Assembly: GCF_900112495.1 (NCBI RefSeq)
Contig: NZ_FOMA01000003.1
Span: forward strand, 59,510-123,509
DNA: 64,000 nucleotides
From: Bacillus sp. OV322
Lineage (GTDB): Bacteria > Bacillota > Bacilli > Bacillales > DSM-1321
Reading direction: 5' to 3'
Both the position numbers and the translations under genes were made by a program. Positions 9,826-18,081 of the stretch are shown in pieces (the first letter of the stretch is position 1; each line of letters opens with the position of its first letter). The notes under the pieces are model-generated. The model did not search any database. It was not told where the DNA came from and saw only the letters and a list, made by a program, of their open reading frames with translations.

Positions 9826-10464
9826 TTGAAGGAGAACCTGGAGGAATATCTTCATTCCCTGCTGCCGGCCAGAAACGGCGAATTTGCCGAAATGGAGGAG
9901 TACGCAAAAGAACATCAAGTACCGATCATGGAGCCTGAAGGCATGGAGGCCTTGCTGCAGATACTTAGGCTGCAAAAGCCTGAAAGGATTCTTGAAGTAG
10001 GGGCAGCCATAGGATATTCAGCACTCAGGATGTCAGACGCCCTTCCTGGCACGAAAATCGTGACCATTGAAAGAGACGGAGAACGTGCCCAGCTTGCACG
10101 TGAAAATATAAAAAAAATGGGCAAGCAGGAAGATATCACGCTTATTGAAGGCGACGCACTTGAGACAGGTGAAGAAGCAGGCCTCTATATGTATGACGCC
10201 ATCTTCATTGATGCAGCTAAAGGGCAATATAAGCGTTTTTTTGAACTTTATGAAGCATTTCTAAACCGTGATGGCATCATTATTACGGACAATGTTCTCT
10301 TTAAAGGCCTGGTCGCTGAGAATGAAGAAGAAATCGAACCAAAACGGATTCGCAATTTAGTCCGTAAAATAAAGGATTATAACGTGTGGCTTATGAATCA
10401 TCCGGAATATCATACAGTGATTCTTCCTATTGGAGACGGAGTGGCCATCTCAAAGCGTAAATAA
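9826..10464 (+). CDS. yrrM: O-methyltransferase YrrM
   Basis: A 212-residue SAM-dependent methyltransferase of the caffeoyl-CoA O-methyltransferase-like family (TrmR type). In B. subtilis YrrM/TrmR makes 5-methoxyuridine in tRNA, and the same role is likely here. SAM motif I is ILEVGAAIGYSALRM, the acidic motif is VTIERDGE, and the metal-binding region is AIFIDAAKGQY and IITDNVLFKG. TTG 9826 is chosen because AAGGAGGAA lies at 9811-9819. In B. subtilis two U32 peptidase genes follow; here the next gene is udk. Confidence 0.9.
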   Translation: MKENLEEYLHSLLPARNGEFAEMEEYAKEHQVPIMEPEGMEALLQILRLQKPERILEVGAAIGYSALRMSDALPGTKIVTIERDGERAQLARENIKKMGKQEDITLIEGDALETGEEAGLYMYDAIFIDAAKGQYKRFFELYEAFLNRDGIIITDNVLFKGLVAENEEEIEPKRIRNLVRKIKDYNVWLMNHPEYHTVILPIGDGVAISKRK

Positions 10465-10757
10465 AGGTAAGTTTCGGCAGTGGAAAACGAAGGAAGAACA
10501 GTTTTTTTACTTGGATCCCCTGGAGTATAATTCATCCATGTTTGGGAACCCTAGCAAAAAGACTCGTTTCGATTTCGCAAGTAGAATCCTTACCCAATAA
10601 GGATTCGTACAGGATCCATGACCGTGTTGCATAGTAAACGGGTGATGAAGTGGAATTGAACACTGTGCCCAGCATGCAAATCAGGTGCTAAAAAAAGGAA
10701 CATGACAGAGATTCCTTTGGACAGACAAGCCTGGAGAGAATCGGAAGGAGAACGAAC
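10465..10757 (+). other. Long structured gap upstream of udk
   Basis: 293 bases without a gene. A perfect 9-bp hairpin, GAATCCTTA / TAAGGATTC with loop CCCAA, lies at 10584-10606 and has no T run after it. A second pair, TTGCAT (10625-10630) and ATGCAA (10673-10678), encloses about 40 bases. A TATAAT-like box sits at 10526-10531 without a good -35. It could be a leader RNA controlling udk, or just spacer left by loss of the U32 peptidase genes found here in B. subtilis. Confidence 0.4.
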
Positions 10758-11393
10758 ATGGGGAATAAACCTGTAGTAATCGGTGTAGCCGGGGGATCGG
10801 GTTCTGGTAAAACAAGTGTAACACGAGCAATTTTTGAAAGCTTTAAAGGGCATTCCATTTTGATGCTTGAACAGGATTATTATTATAAAGATCAAAGCGA
10901 CCTTCCATATGAAGAACGCCTTAAAACGAATTATGACCATCCGCTTGCGTTTGATAACGACTTATTGATCGAACATATCCATAAGCTTTTGAAGTATGAG
11001 CCCATTGAAAAGCCTGTATATGATTATTCCATCCATACACGGGCAGAAGAAATTATCACGGTAGACCCAAAAGAAGTGATCATCCTTGAGGGCATTCTCA
11101 TTTTAGAGGATGAGCGTCTCCGCGATTTAATGGATATCAAGCTGTTTGTCGATACAGATGCCGACCTGCGCATTATCCGCAGAATGTCGCGTGATATTAA
11201 GGAACGCGGCAGATCAATGGATTCTGTTATTGACCAGTACGTGAACGTGGTGCGTCCGATGCACAACCAATTCATCGAGCCTACAAAGCGGTATGCTGAT
11301 ATCATCATTCCAGAAGGCGGCCATAACCATGTTGCCATTGACCTGATGGTGACTAAAATTCAAACCATCCTTGAACAAAAGTCATTTTTGTAA
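10758..11393 (+). CDS. udk: Uridine kinase
   Basis: Phosphorylates uridine and cytidine to UMP/CMP in pyrimidine salvage. 211 residues, the family length. P-loop [12 protein letters not shown] lies at about residues 9-20, followed by the typical [23 protein letters not shown] and HTRAEEII nucleoside-binding segments. The lid region is [20 protein letters not shown] 10758 follows GGAAGGAGAACGAAC. No clear terminator follows before the interspersed repeat. Confidence 0.96.
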   Translation: MGNKPVVIGVAGGSGSGKTSVTRAIFESFKGHSILMLEQDYYYKDQSDLPYEERLKTNYDHPLAFDNDLLIEHIHKLLKYEPIEKPVYDYSIHTRAEEIITVDPKEVIILEGILILEDERLRDLMDIKLFVDTDADLRIIRRMSRDIKERGRSMDSVIDQYVNVVRPMHNQFIEPTKRYADIIIPEGGHNHVAIDLMVTKIQTILEQKSFL

Positions 11394-11428
11394 TAACATG
11401 GCATAGATAAAGGTAAGAGATATTTTTT

Positions 11429-11661
11429 AAGGCTGTTTCCGTAAACTTTGTTGCTGAGGAACAAGGTGGCTGATTTCCGCTTCAGGATGCTCGCTTTCCG
11501 CGGGGCAGGCGGTGAGCCTCCTCGGCTGCGCCTGCGGGGTCTCACCTTCCCGCTAATCCCGCTGGAGTCTCGCACCTTACGCTCCAATCAACTGGCTTAA
11601 CAAGAAATCGCCTCAAAGAACTTATTAAAAAACAACAATCTTTAAGAAAAGAGCCTTTTTT
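11429..11661. repeat. Interspersed repeat family 1, copy A
   Basis: Starts AAGGCTGTTTCCGTAAAC and ends TCTTTAAGAAAAGAGCCTTT, so the two ends form a short inverted pair (AAGGCT / AGCCTT). The core GCTCGCTTTCCGCGGGGC...TGCGGGGTCTCACC...GGAGTCTCGCACC is shared with copies near 32516, 36231, 54923 and 59125. It carries no convincing gene. The last T run could end udk transcripts. Confidence 0.85.
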
Positions 11662-11739
11662 TATTTATTTTCTGTTAAATACTGGACAAATTCCGGAAAA
11701 GGAAATACTCTATCTTAAGAAACAGAATCATTAAGCTGT

Positions 11740-11922
11740 CTGCATGTTAAAAGATGCAGCAGATAAACTAAGGTATTTCCTTAGTCAATGCGCGCCCTTC
11801 AGTAAGGACGCGCACTTATGTATTCTCCGCTGTATGGACCTGATGCTATACGCGTCCGGACGATTAATGGCTGCTCAGGCAGCTGACTACATAATATTTC
11901 GCATGCTGCCCAGGCAGGATGC
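11740..11922 (+). other. Run of six hairpins upstream of greA (candidate structured leader)
   Basis: Six consecutive stem-loops are seen: CTGCAT/ATGCAG (11740-11759), CTAAGG/CCTTAG (11768-11784), TGCGCG-CCTT/AAGG-CGCGCA (11789-11814), the palindrome CGTCCGGACG (11853-11862), GCTGC/GCAGC (11870-11883), and GCAT-CTGCC/GGCAG-ATGC (11901-11922). They end just before the greA ribosome binding site (GAAGGAGTGAAGG). A 65-codon frame at 11744-11941 crosses the same bases but has no ribosome binding site, and its start lies inside the first stem. I favour a structured RNA; a small protein is the alternative. Confidence 0.5.
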
Positions 11923-11947
11923 GGAGGACTTGAAGGAGTGAAGGGTT

Positions 11948-12424
11948 TTGGCTATAGAAAAAGTATTTCCCATGACAAAAGAAGGAAAAGAGAAACTGGA
12001 GCAAGAGCTTGAAAACTTAAAGACGGTAAAAAGGAAAGAAGTTGTGGAAAGAATTAAAATCGCAAGAAGCTTTGGCGATCTTTCCGAGAACTCTGAGTAC
12101 GATTCCGCAAAAGACGAGCAGGCTTTTGTTGAAGGCCGTATCACCACTTTAGAAAATATGATCCGTAATGCAAAGATCATTGAAGAAAGCGATACGAATT
12201 CAGATACAGTAACACTTGGCAAGACGGTCACATTTGTTGAGCTTCCAAATGGCGACGAAGAAACCTATTCAATCGTCGGAAGTGCAGAAGCAGATCCGTT
12301 TGAAGGCAAAATTTCAAACGACTCTCCAATCGCTGCAAGCCTTATGGGCAAAAAAGTAGGCGACACGGTTACAGTCATGACTCCAGGCGGAGATATGACA
12401 GTGAAAATCGTTACAATTAAATAA
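11948..12424 (+). CDS. greA: Transcription elongation factor GreA
   Basis: Rescues backtracked RNA polymerase by stimulating transcript cleavage. 158 residues. The N-terminal antiparallel coiled coil contains the catalytic acidic tip [16 protein letters not shown], and the C-terminal FKBP-like domain includes [17 protein letters not shown] 11948 follows AAGGAGTGAAGGGT. It stands alone with its own terminator. The unusual upstream hairpin run suggests regulation through its leader. Confidence 0.96.
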   Translation: MAIEKVFPMTKEGKEKLEQELENLKTVKRKEVVERIKIARSFGDLSENSEYDSAKDEQAFVEGRITTLENMIRNAKIIEESDTNSDTVTLGKTVTFVELPNGDEETYSIVGSAEADPFEGKISNDSPIAASLMGKKVGDTVTVMTPGGDMTVKIVTIK

Positions 12425-12430
12425 GATGAA

Positions 12431-12464
12431 AAGCGGAGCAATGCCAGATTGCTCCGCCTTTTTT
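12431..12464 (+). terminator. Terminator after greA
   Basis: Perfect stem AGGCGGAGCAAT-type: GCGGAGCAAT / ATTGCTCCGC-like arms around GCCAG, then TTTTTT. Confidence 0.9.
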
Positions 12465-12580
12465 CTGCCTGAATCCTATAAAGGCCCTTTCATGATTGTT
12501 GTTTATGCAGAGAAGACCCTATCCTTTGTAAAAATATGGTACTATTTATTGTGAGGTAATATATAAAGGGGGCAATTGCA

Positions 12581-12838
12581 ATGACTGTAGAAATCATGGA
12601 TAATGAAGACTTCATTATTTTAAAATGGCAGCTGTCACATATTGAAATTCCGAAGAATGACATTCTTTCTATTAAGCAGGATGATACCTATGCCGGAGAT
12701 CCATCTGCCACTGTAAGGCTAGGTTTTCCCTATGCCAGCACAGATCGCCTGCTCATTGAGACCCGGCATGACAAGTACCTTGTGTTCACTAATGAGAGCC
12801 CTAAATTCCTGAGGATCCTTCAAACAGAAGTGAAATGA
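12581..12838 (+). CDS. SunI/YnzG-like PH-domain protein
   Basis: An 85-residue protein resembling the small bacterial PH-domain family that includes SunI (sublancin immunity) and YnzG. The pattern is a short beta-rich chain with IEIPKNDILSIKQDDTYAGDP and VRLGFPYASTDRLLIETRHDKYLVFTNESP. No lantibiotic genes are nearby, so an immunity role cannot be inferred from context. ATG 12581 follows AAGGGGGC. It is a single-gene unit with its own terminator and sits at the left edge of the accessory trio. Family call is from memory of the pattern. Confidence 0.65.
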   Translation: MTVEIMDNEDFIILKWQLSHIEIPKNDILSIKQDDTYAGDPSATVRLGFPYASTDRLLIETRHDKYLVFTNESPKFLRILQTEVK

Positions 12839-12842
12839 CAGT

Positions 12843-12873
12843 GCCCCTCTCCGGCAGCGGAGGGGTTTTTTTG
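12843..12873 (+). terminator. Terminator after the SunI-like gene
   Basis: CCCCTC / GAGGGG arms around a CCGGCAGCG-type inner loop, then a run of seven T. Confidence 0.88.
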
Positions 12874-13050
12874 TATCTGCTTTGAAGGATTCCGCTGAAT
12901 CCGTAACGGTAATAGGCCTATACCTGATTTTCTCTTCTGGGTAAAAAGTTTTGTTATTGTCAGAATGTTATGTTTTTTGTTGTGCTCCTGTGGGAATATG
13001 AGGTAGTAATGGAATGTGAGCTTTTCATATTCTTGAAAGGGGACACGATC

Positions 13051-13701
13051 TTGAAAAAAAGCATACATATGTGGATCCTCATTTTAATTTTACTTGCGTT
13101 AGGAGGCTGCGTGATGAATCAGAACGACGATGGAGCCGAAAAAAAAGCATTGCCAAAAGAAAAGGCTTTAAGCGACGCCTATACAAAAGAGTATTTGATG
13201 TCCCATAAAGAAAAAGAAAAAGGATTTTATCAGCTTCAGTCAAAAACCAATGGCTATACGATGCTTTTTCCAGCAGATGCCTCGATTTCAGAATCAAGTA
13301 CAGAAATAAATGGCGACTTTTTTGAAACCTATGAATTTAGTGAATCCAGCAAAGAGTCAAATATCATGAATGAATATAAAATCACGTTTGATAATAGAGC
13401 TGTTTCAAGAAATATTGAGGCTAATTTAGCCCAGCTTTCCAGTTATGCCGATTACCAGGGTGAATATAAAAAAATCAATGATGGTGAAAAAACACTTTAT
13501 TATGCTAAAAATACGTTCACATATAAAGGAAATGCAGACCACAGATTTTTCAGTTATATCAAATCGAATAAAAGTGATAAAGCCATTAGTTATGTGGCTT
13601 CAGATTCCTGTATGGATCAACAAAGGAAATGCACAGCAGGTTCCAGGCAAAGTGAGGAAAGATTTTTAAAATTGATGAAGTCAGTAGATTTTAAAGATTG
13701 A
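13051..13701 (+). CDS. Lipoprotein (possible immunity protein of the lipase-like operon)
   Basis: A 216-residue lipoprotein: positively charged KKS, a hydrophobic stretch WILILILLAL, then the lipobox LGGC with the lipidated Cys at about residue 17. The mature part is charged and otherwise unrecognised, with YTMLFPADASISESS followed by a beta-rich C-terminal region. TTG 13051 is chosen for GAAAGGGGA at 13035-13043. It starts the three-gene unit and ends 24 bases before the lipase-like gene. By position it resembles lipoprotein immunity factors of secreted lipases such as TilA of Staphylococcus, but I see no direct sequence proof. Confidence 0.6.
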   Translation: MKKSIHMWILILILLALGGCVMNQNDDGAEKKALPKEKALSDAYTKEYLMSHKEKEKGFYQLQSKTNGYTMLFPADASISESSTEINGDFFETYEFSESSKESNIMNEYKITFDNRAVSRNIEANLAQLSSYADYQGEYKKINDGEKTLYYAKNTFTYKGNADHRFFSYIKSNKSDKAISYVASDSCMDQQRKCTAGSRQSEERFLKLMKSVDFKD

Positions 13702-13725
13702 ACTAAAGCTGCAGGTGAAACGAAA

Positions 13726-15753
13726 ATGGGCAATGAAGAAGTGTTAAAGAATGATATCCTCCGGGCAAGAATTGCAAATTTGGAGTATGAAAAGGATGGG
13801 CCAATCACCATAGAACAAATCAGGAAAATTTATATTGAAGAATGCGGGAAAGAGCCGCCGGGGAAAATTGAAGTTTACCGTTCTGATGATATAAAGGAAA
13901 TTAATCAGGATAAACGCAACGGGAAAGATTCGGGGTTTGATGGTACGGTTATTCATTTTTATGATCCAATCAAGGGTATCAACCAGACATACACCATTAC
14001 AAGAGGAAGCGAGAATGCCGAAGACGGAGGAAGTGGTGGTCCGAATGACTGGCTATACAATTTATTTGGGATTTTTGAAGGTAAGGCGCAAAATCAGTTA
14101 AAGGATGCGAGTATGTTTGATCAAATAGTAACGAGTAAGATTAATGATTCTGTTAAAAGAGATCTGGAGAGGAGAAGGAAAAATGGAGAAGAGATTCAGG
14201 ATATTCCGCTGCAAAAGTCCGGAATTGGACACTCCCTCGGCGGAAACCTGATTCAAATGCTGCAGCTGAAGGATGGGGGCTTCCGGAATGTGTATGCCAT
14301 CAATGACTGTCCGCCAAGCGCCTACCAGCTTGTTTTGGCCGATAAAGGATTTCAATTTGCCCTTCAGCACGAATTTAATAGGAACGTCAAGGACGATAAG
14401 GAGCTTTACTCCATCCCGCCATCCGAGCTTAAAGCTTTCACAGAAGAGTATTATAGGGATAAAGGAAAGAATATTCATCATTTGACCGCTAATGAAGATA
14501 TGCTTCATGCAGCCTCGATTATCAGGGGATTTATTGATCTTGGCGACAGGAGATATGTAGACACAAATCCTGACTTTGATGGCATTCAGAATGTCGTGCA
14601 GCATCTTTCAGATAAAGACCTCCAGGCACTGCAGACTTTCCTGGGGCAGTTTGGCCCTGCATATGAGCAAGGAGGGACTGAAGCACTGATCAGGGCTATG
14701 ACAGGCTATGATTCCAGTTTCGCAGAGTGCGTGAATGATGTGAAAAGGGAGATTGGGAACTTTCTTAGAAATGGTCCGGATTGGGAGGAAAAGTATCTTG
14801 ATGTGCATGTTCCCTATACAGGCTTCGTAAAATTTCCGCTAATTGCGGTGCCTGTGATGCCTGCTGAGCTTACCCGTGCCATCGGCAATCTTACAGCGAG
14901 GATTATCGAAATGGAATCGAAGGTTACGAATCTGGCAAAACAGCTGCCTCTTTTCGGGCATATTCTCTTAACCGCAATGCTGCCGCTTAAAGATAAGCTC
15001 GCCCCGCATTTTGAAAAGCTGAAGGAGCATGCGAAAAACCTGCTGGAGATTGCGGCTGATACAGGAAAGAGACTGGCAGTTGACATGTTTAACCCTAATC
15101 ACAGCGTGGATGATGACTTGGCCGGGGTGATTTTGATCAATGGAGCCAAAGCAGTCTGGAATATTAAAAAAATGGGAGAAGCATGCGGAGATATGTTTAA
15201 GGAAACTAAAACGTTTTTTTCGGGCTTTGGAGAAGCGGCTGATGCGCATGGCATCAGCCAGTTGACGAGCGGGCTTGCATCCGGGGAAGGCAAACGCTAT
15301 GAAGGAAATGACATGTTTTTATCCGCCGGAAGCGGAAGCAGAAAAATAGAAATCAATCTTTCCTCTGCTGTCCGGATTTATCAGCTGGGAACTGATTCCC
15401 TTCATGAACAGGAATACTATTTGAAAGAGCTTAAAAATATGTATAAAAAGGAATACCTCGAAGACTATGACAGCCGCAAAAAGAAATTACTTCAGAAATT
15501 CAGCGACATGGAAACCCATCCTCAGAGATACAAATACCTTCTTCACATGGAAAATGCCAAAATCACAAATATCACCGTCAATGAAGTTATGCAGCCGTTA
15601 GATGCATCCTTCACAAATGCATTCGAGGATGCGTTTCACTATTATGAAACCGAGCAGGCTAAAAGCAGGGATTTAATCAATAAAATACGAGCATCCATCG
15701 AACAGCTTTTTAATAAAGATGAAAAAGTGTCCAGTATGTTTGATCTGCGGTAG
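13726..15753 (+). CDS. Lipase-like DUF6792 protein (candidate secreted effector)
   Basis: A 675-residue protein without signal peptide or clear membrane anchor. The N-terminal third looks like an alpha/beta-hydrolase lipase: TYTITRGSE and GPNDWLYNLFG recall the RGT...DW..N oxyanion region of class 3 lipases. The nucleophile elbow GIGHSLGGN puts Ser at about 170. Plausible acid and base partners are Asp 258 (TANEDMLH) and His 293 (NVVQHLS). Residues about 360-675 are long and helical, with a short hydrophobic stretch (LAAAMLPLKD-like) near 420. A catalytic N terminus with helical C terminus matches the reversed layout of type VIIb lipases. It is followed 16 bases later by the small helical gene. 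The substrate is unknown. Confidence 0.65.
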   Translation: MGNEEVLKNDILRARIANLEYEKDGPITIEQIRKIYIEECGKEPPGKIEVYRSDDIKEINQDKRNGKDSGFDGTVIHFYDPIKGINQTYTITRGSENAEDGGSGGPNDWLYNLFGIFEGKAQNQLKDASMFDQIVTSKINDSVKRDLERRRKNGEEIQDIPLQKSGIGHSLGGNLIQMLQLKDGGFRNVYAINDCPPSAYQLVLADKGFQFALQHEFNRNVKDDKELYSIPPSELKAFTEEYYRDKGKNIHHLTANEDMLHAASIIRGFIDLGDRRYVDTNPDFDGIQNVVQHLSDKDLQALQTFLGQFGPAYEQGGTEALIRAMTGYDSSFAECVNDVKREIGNFLRNGPDWEEKYLDVHVPYTGFVKFPLIAVPVMPAELTRAIGNLTARIIEMESKVTNLAKQLPLFGHILLTAMLPLKDKLAPHFEKLKEHAKNLLEIAADTGKRLAVDMFNPNHSVDDDLAGVILINGAKAVWNIKKMGEACGDMFKETKTFFSGFGEAADAHGISQLTSGLASGEGKRYEGNDMFLSAGSGSRKIEINLSSAVRIYQLGTDSLHEQEYYLKELKNMYKKEYLEDYDSRKKKLLQKFSDMETHPQRYKYLLHMENAKITNITVNEVMQPLDASFTNAFEDAFHYYETEQAKSRDLINKIRASIEQLFNKDEKVSSMFDLR

Positions 15754-15768
15754 TAAAAGGAGGCAGAC

Positions 15769-16140
15769 ATGGGAAGCTTGGCTAAAAGATACGATTTTGA
15801 ACCATACGAAGATCTGACAGGCAAGGCCAGGGGATTTAACGACCTCTTTGGAAAGCTCGGAAGCCTGGCCCACGAAATGCAGCTGGCGGCTGAAAAGGAA
15901 CTTGCAGGCAGTTCCGGGGAAATGGTGGACAGCATTAATGAAGAGCTGAAAAAAGAGCTGAGCCAGCTGCAGATCCACATCACTCAAAGTGTAAAAGTCA
16001 TGCATGATAAAGCGGTCCTCTACAGCGGGCTTATGAATGACATGAAAACGCAGAATATCACTATTTATTATGAAGAAAGCGCCATGCCTCCAAAAGGGAA
16101 ACAGGAATCTGGAGAGAGCAGGCACAGCAATACACGATAA
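15769..16140 (+). CDS. Small helical protein of the lipase-like operon
   Basis: A 123-residue protein, almost entirely predicted helix by eye, with heptad-like stretches between about residues 25 and 85 (MQLAAEKELAGSSGEMVDSI, NEELKKELSQLQIHITQS). It has no WXG motif, no signal peptide and no membrane segment. The C-terminal tail is polar. ATG 15769 follows AAGGAGGCAGAC. Its size, helical nature and position beside the large protein fit a targeting or chaperone partner of the kind used by LXG-type secretion substrates. That is an inference from layout only. Confidence 0.55.
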   Translation: MGSLAKRYDFEPYEDLTGKARGFNDLFGKLGSLAHEMQLAAEKELAGSSGEMVDSINEELKKELSQLQIHITQSVKVMHDKAVLYSGLMNDMKTQNITIYYEESAMPPKGKQESGESRHSNTR

Positions 16141-16223
16141 AATTATTAGAACTTTCGAAAAATAGTCTGCGTCCGGGATTAAAAAGTGATGCCTCGTCAA
16201 CAATGGTGATGAGGTGTTTTTAT

Positions 16224-17984
16224 ATGATAAAAAAAAGAATAGCCTTTCTTGCATGTTTTATCATGCTGCTTTTGGTCCTGCTTGCCGCAAGGCTTGTACA
16301 AATCCAGCTTATCAGTACAGAGTCTTTTTCCGCACATCATGTGAACTTAATAGAAGCCAGTGTGAAGCAGAGAACCCAGACGGTTACGCTCGATGATGGA
16401 AGAGGGAAATTTTATGACGTGAAGGGTGTGCCTCTTGCACATGAAGAAGTTCCTACACTGGTGCTTTTTCCTTTTTTGAAAAAAATGGACTGGCCTGCGG
16501 ATAAAGTGGCTGGGATTATCGGAAGAGATGAAGAGGCATTGAAGAATGCCGTTCAGATGGCAAAGGAGCCATTTGCTTTTGGAGGAAAAAAACCGATTAT
16601 CTTAACAGATGAGCAGACAGCTGCTATCAATTCATTGAAAGTACCAGGTGTATTTGCCGTGAAAGAAAAATTTAACCAAAACAGCATACCAGCTGCTCAA
16701 TTGATTGGCTCAACTGTTATGTACGGGTCACTGAAGGTGCCGAGATATCCAGATCAAAAGCTGTCAGCCCAAACAAGGGTAGGCTACCGGGGGCTTCAGC
16801 GGACATTTGATGAATTCCTGCTTTCAGGCGGCGACTCCAAGCTTGTGTACCATGTGGATGCCAATGGGGGACCGATGTTCGGGGTAGATGTTAAATATGT
16901 TGAACCTGCCAACCCCTTATACCCTGTCAAAGTAATCACAACACTTAATAAAGGGCTTCAGGAAAAGGCGGAAAAGCTGGTTGATGAGCATGGTATAAAA
17001 AAAGGCGGGATTGTCCTGATTGATATTGCATCAAGTGAAATCCGGGCGATTGTATCACGTCCAAGCATGGAGAAGAGAAATCCGGATGCCGAAGGCTCAG
17101 TGAATCTCATGTTCAGGCAGGCAGCGCCAGGTTCTGTCTTTAAAACCGTCGTCGCTGCCGCTGCGATTGATTATCAGGCTGCAAAAAACAAGACCTTTAA
17201 CTGCAGCTTGACCATTGAAGGAAAAAAAGATAAAAAGCATGATTACGGCCCATTGAACTTTGAAAATAGCTTTGCTCAAAGCTGCAATAGGGCATTTGCC
17301 GAGCTTGGCCAGGAGATTACTGCAAAGAATCCGGACTTTTTGAAGCAATATGCCGAGAAGCTGAATGTGATCGGTGGCTCAGGATGGAAAGGGAATGTCT
17401 ACCATACCCCGATTGAACAGCTGGATCAGGAGGATAAAGGGAAGATCTGGCAAGATGAAAAGCTTAAAAAAGATCCAAGGATGGTGGCAAAAAGCTCAAT
17501 AGGACAGCAGGATGTGCAGGCTACCCCTCTTGCCATTGCCAATATGATGGCGACTATAGCCCGTGGAGGGGAAAAGGAAATGGTGAAAGCCGTGAAAAAG
17601 GTCGAGTTCAATAACGGGACATCCATCGTTTCATTTCCTGATATGAAAATTAGCGGAAAACCAATTTCGCCTTATACTGCTCTGAAGCTTCAGCAGATGC
17701 TGCGCGGTGTTGTCACAAGCCCGAAAGGAACGGGAGCACCTCTTGCTGATCTGCCATATGAGGTAGCTGGAAAGTCCGGCACCGCACAGACTGATATCGA
17801 GAGAAAAAGGCTGAATAAATGGTTTGCTGGATATTTTCCATATAAAAATCCAAAATATGCACTTGTCGCGGTAAGCCTGGATACGGATGAAAAAAGCGAA
17901 ACAATGACTCCATTATTCGGGGATATTGTGAAAGAAGTCTATAAAGAAGACCAAAAACAAGTAAATGACGGGACTAAAGAATGA
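16224..17984 (+). CDS. pbpI: Penicillin-binding protein PbpI (class B transpeptidase)
   Basis: Class B penicillin-binding protein (B. subtilis YrrR/PbpI, PBP4b), a peptidoglycan transpeptidase associated with sporulation. About 586 residues: an N-terminal membrane anchor at about 7-26, a dimerisation domain, then the transpeptidase domain. The active-site motifs are present: SVFK (SxxK) near 17130, SCN (SxN) near 17279 and KSGT near 17773. ATG 16224 follows GATGAGGTG; the ATG at 16203 is rejected for lack of a ribosome binding site. In B. subtilis it follows greA directly; here the accessory trio lies between. Confidence 0.93.
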   Translation: MIKKRIAFLACFIMLLLVLLAARLVQIQLISTESFSAHHVNLIEASVKQRTQTVTLDDGRGKFYDVKGVPLAHEEVPTLVLFPFLKKMDWPADKVAGIIGRDEEALKNAVQMAKEPFAFGGKKPIILTDEQTAAINSLKVPGVFAVKEKFNQNSIPAAQLIGSTVMYGSLKVPRYPDQKLSAQTRVGYRGLQRTFDEFLLSGGDSKLVYHVDANGGPMFGVDVKYVEPANPLYPVKVITTLNKGLQEKAEKLVDEHGIKKGGIVLIDIASSEIRAIVSRPSMEKRNPDAEGSVNLMFRQAAPGSVFKTVVAAAAIDYQAAKNKTFNCSLTIEGKKDKKHDYGPLNFENSFAQSCNRAFAELGQEITAKNPDFLKQYAEKLNVIGGSGWKGNVYHTPIEQLDQEDKGKIWQDEKLKKDPRMVAKSSIGQQDVQATPLAIANMMATIARGGEKEMVKAVKKVEFNNGTSIVSFPDMKISGKPISPYTALKLQQMLRGVVTSPKGTGAPLADLPYEVAGKSGTAQTDIERKRLNKWFAGYFPYKNPKYALVAVSLDTDEKSETMTPLFGDIVKEVYKEDQKQVNDGTKE

Positions 17985-18081
17985 AAAGCGGAGAAAACAA
18001 GCTGGGATAGGATTCACTTCAAACTCTAAAGAGAACATGCTAAAATGGAGCTGTACGCAATAAGTTAGGGGGATATGTGAA

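Noticed and set aside
10511..10531. TTGGAT plus TATAAT as a udk promoter
   Set aside because: The two boxes are only nine bases apart, too close for sigma-A.
11744..11941. 65-codon frame ahead of greA
   Set aside because: No ribosome binding site, start codon inside a stem, and the bases are better explained by six hairpins. Kept as an alternative in the leader entry.
16185..16220. Hairpin over the pbpI ribosome binding site as a terminator or switch
   Set aside because: Pairing is short and interrupted and the T run is weak; not enough to call.
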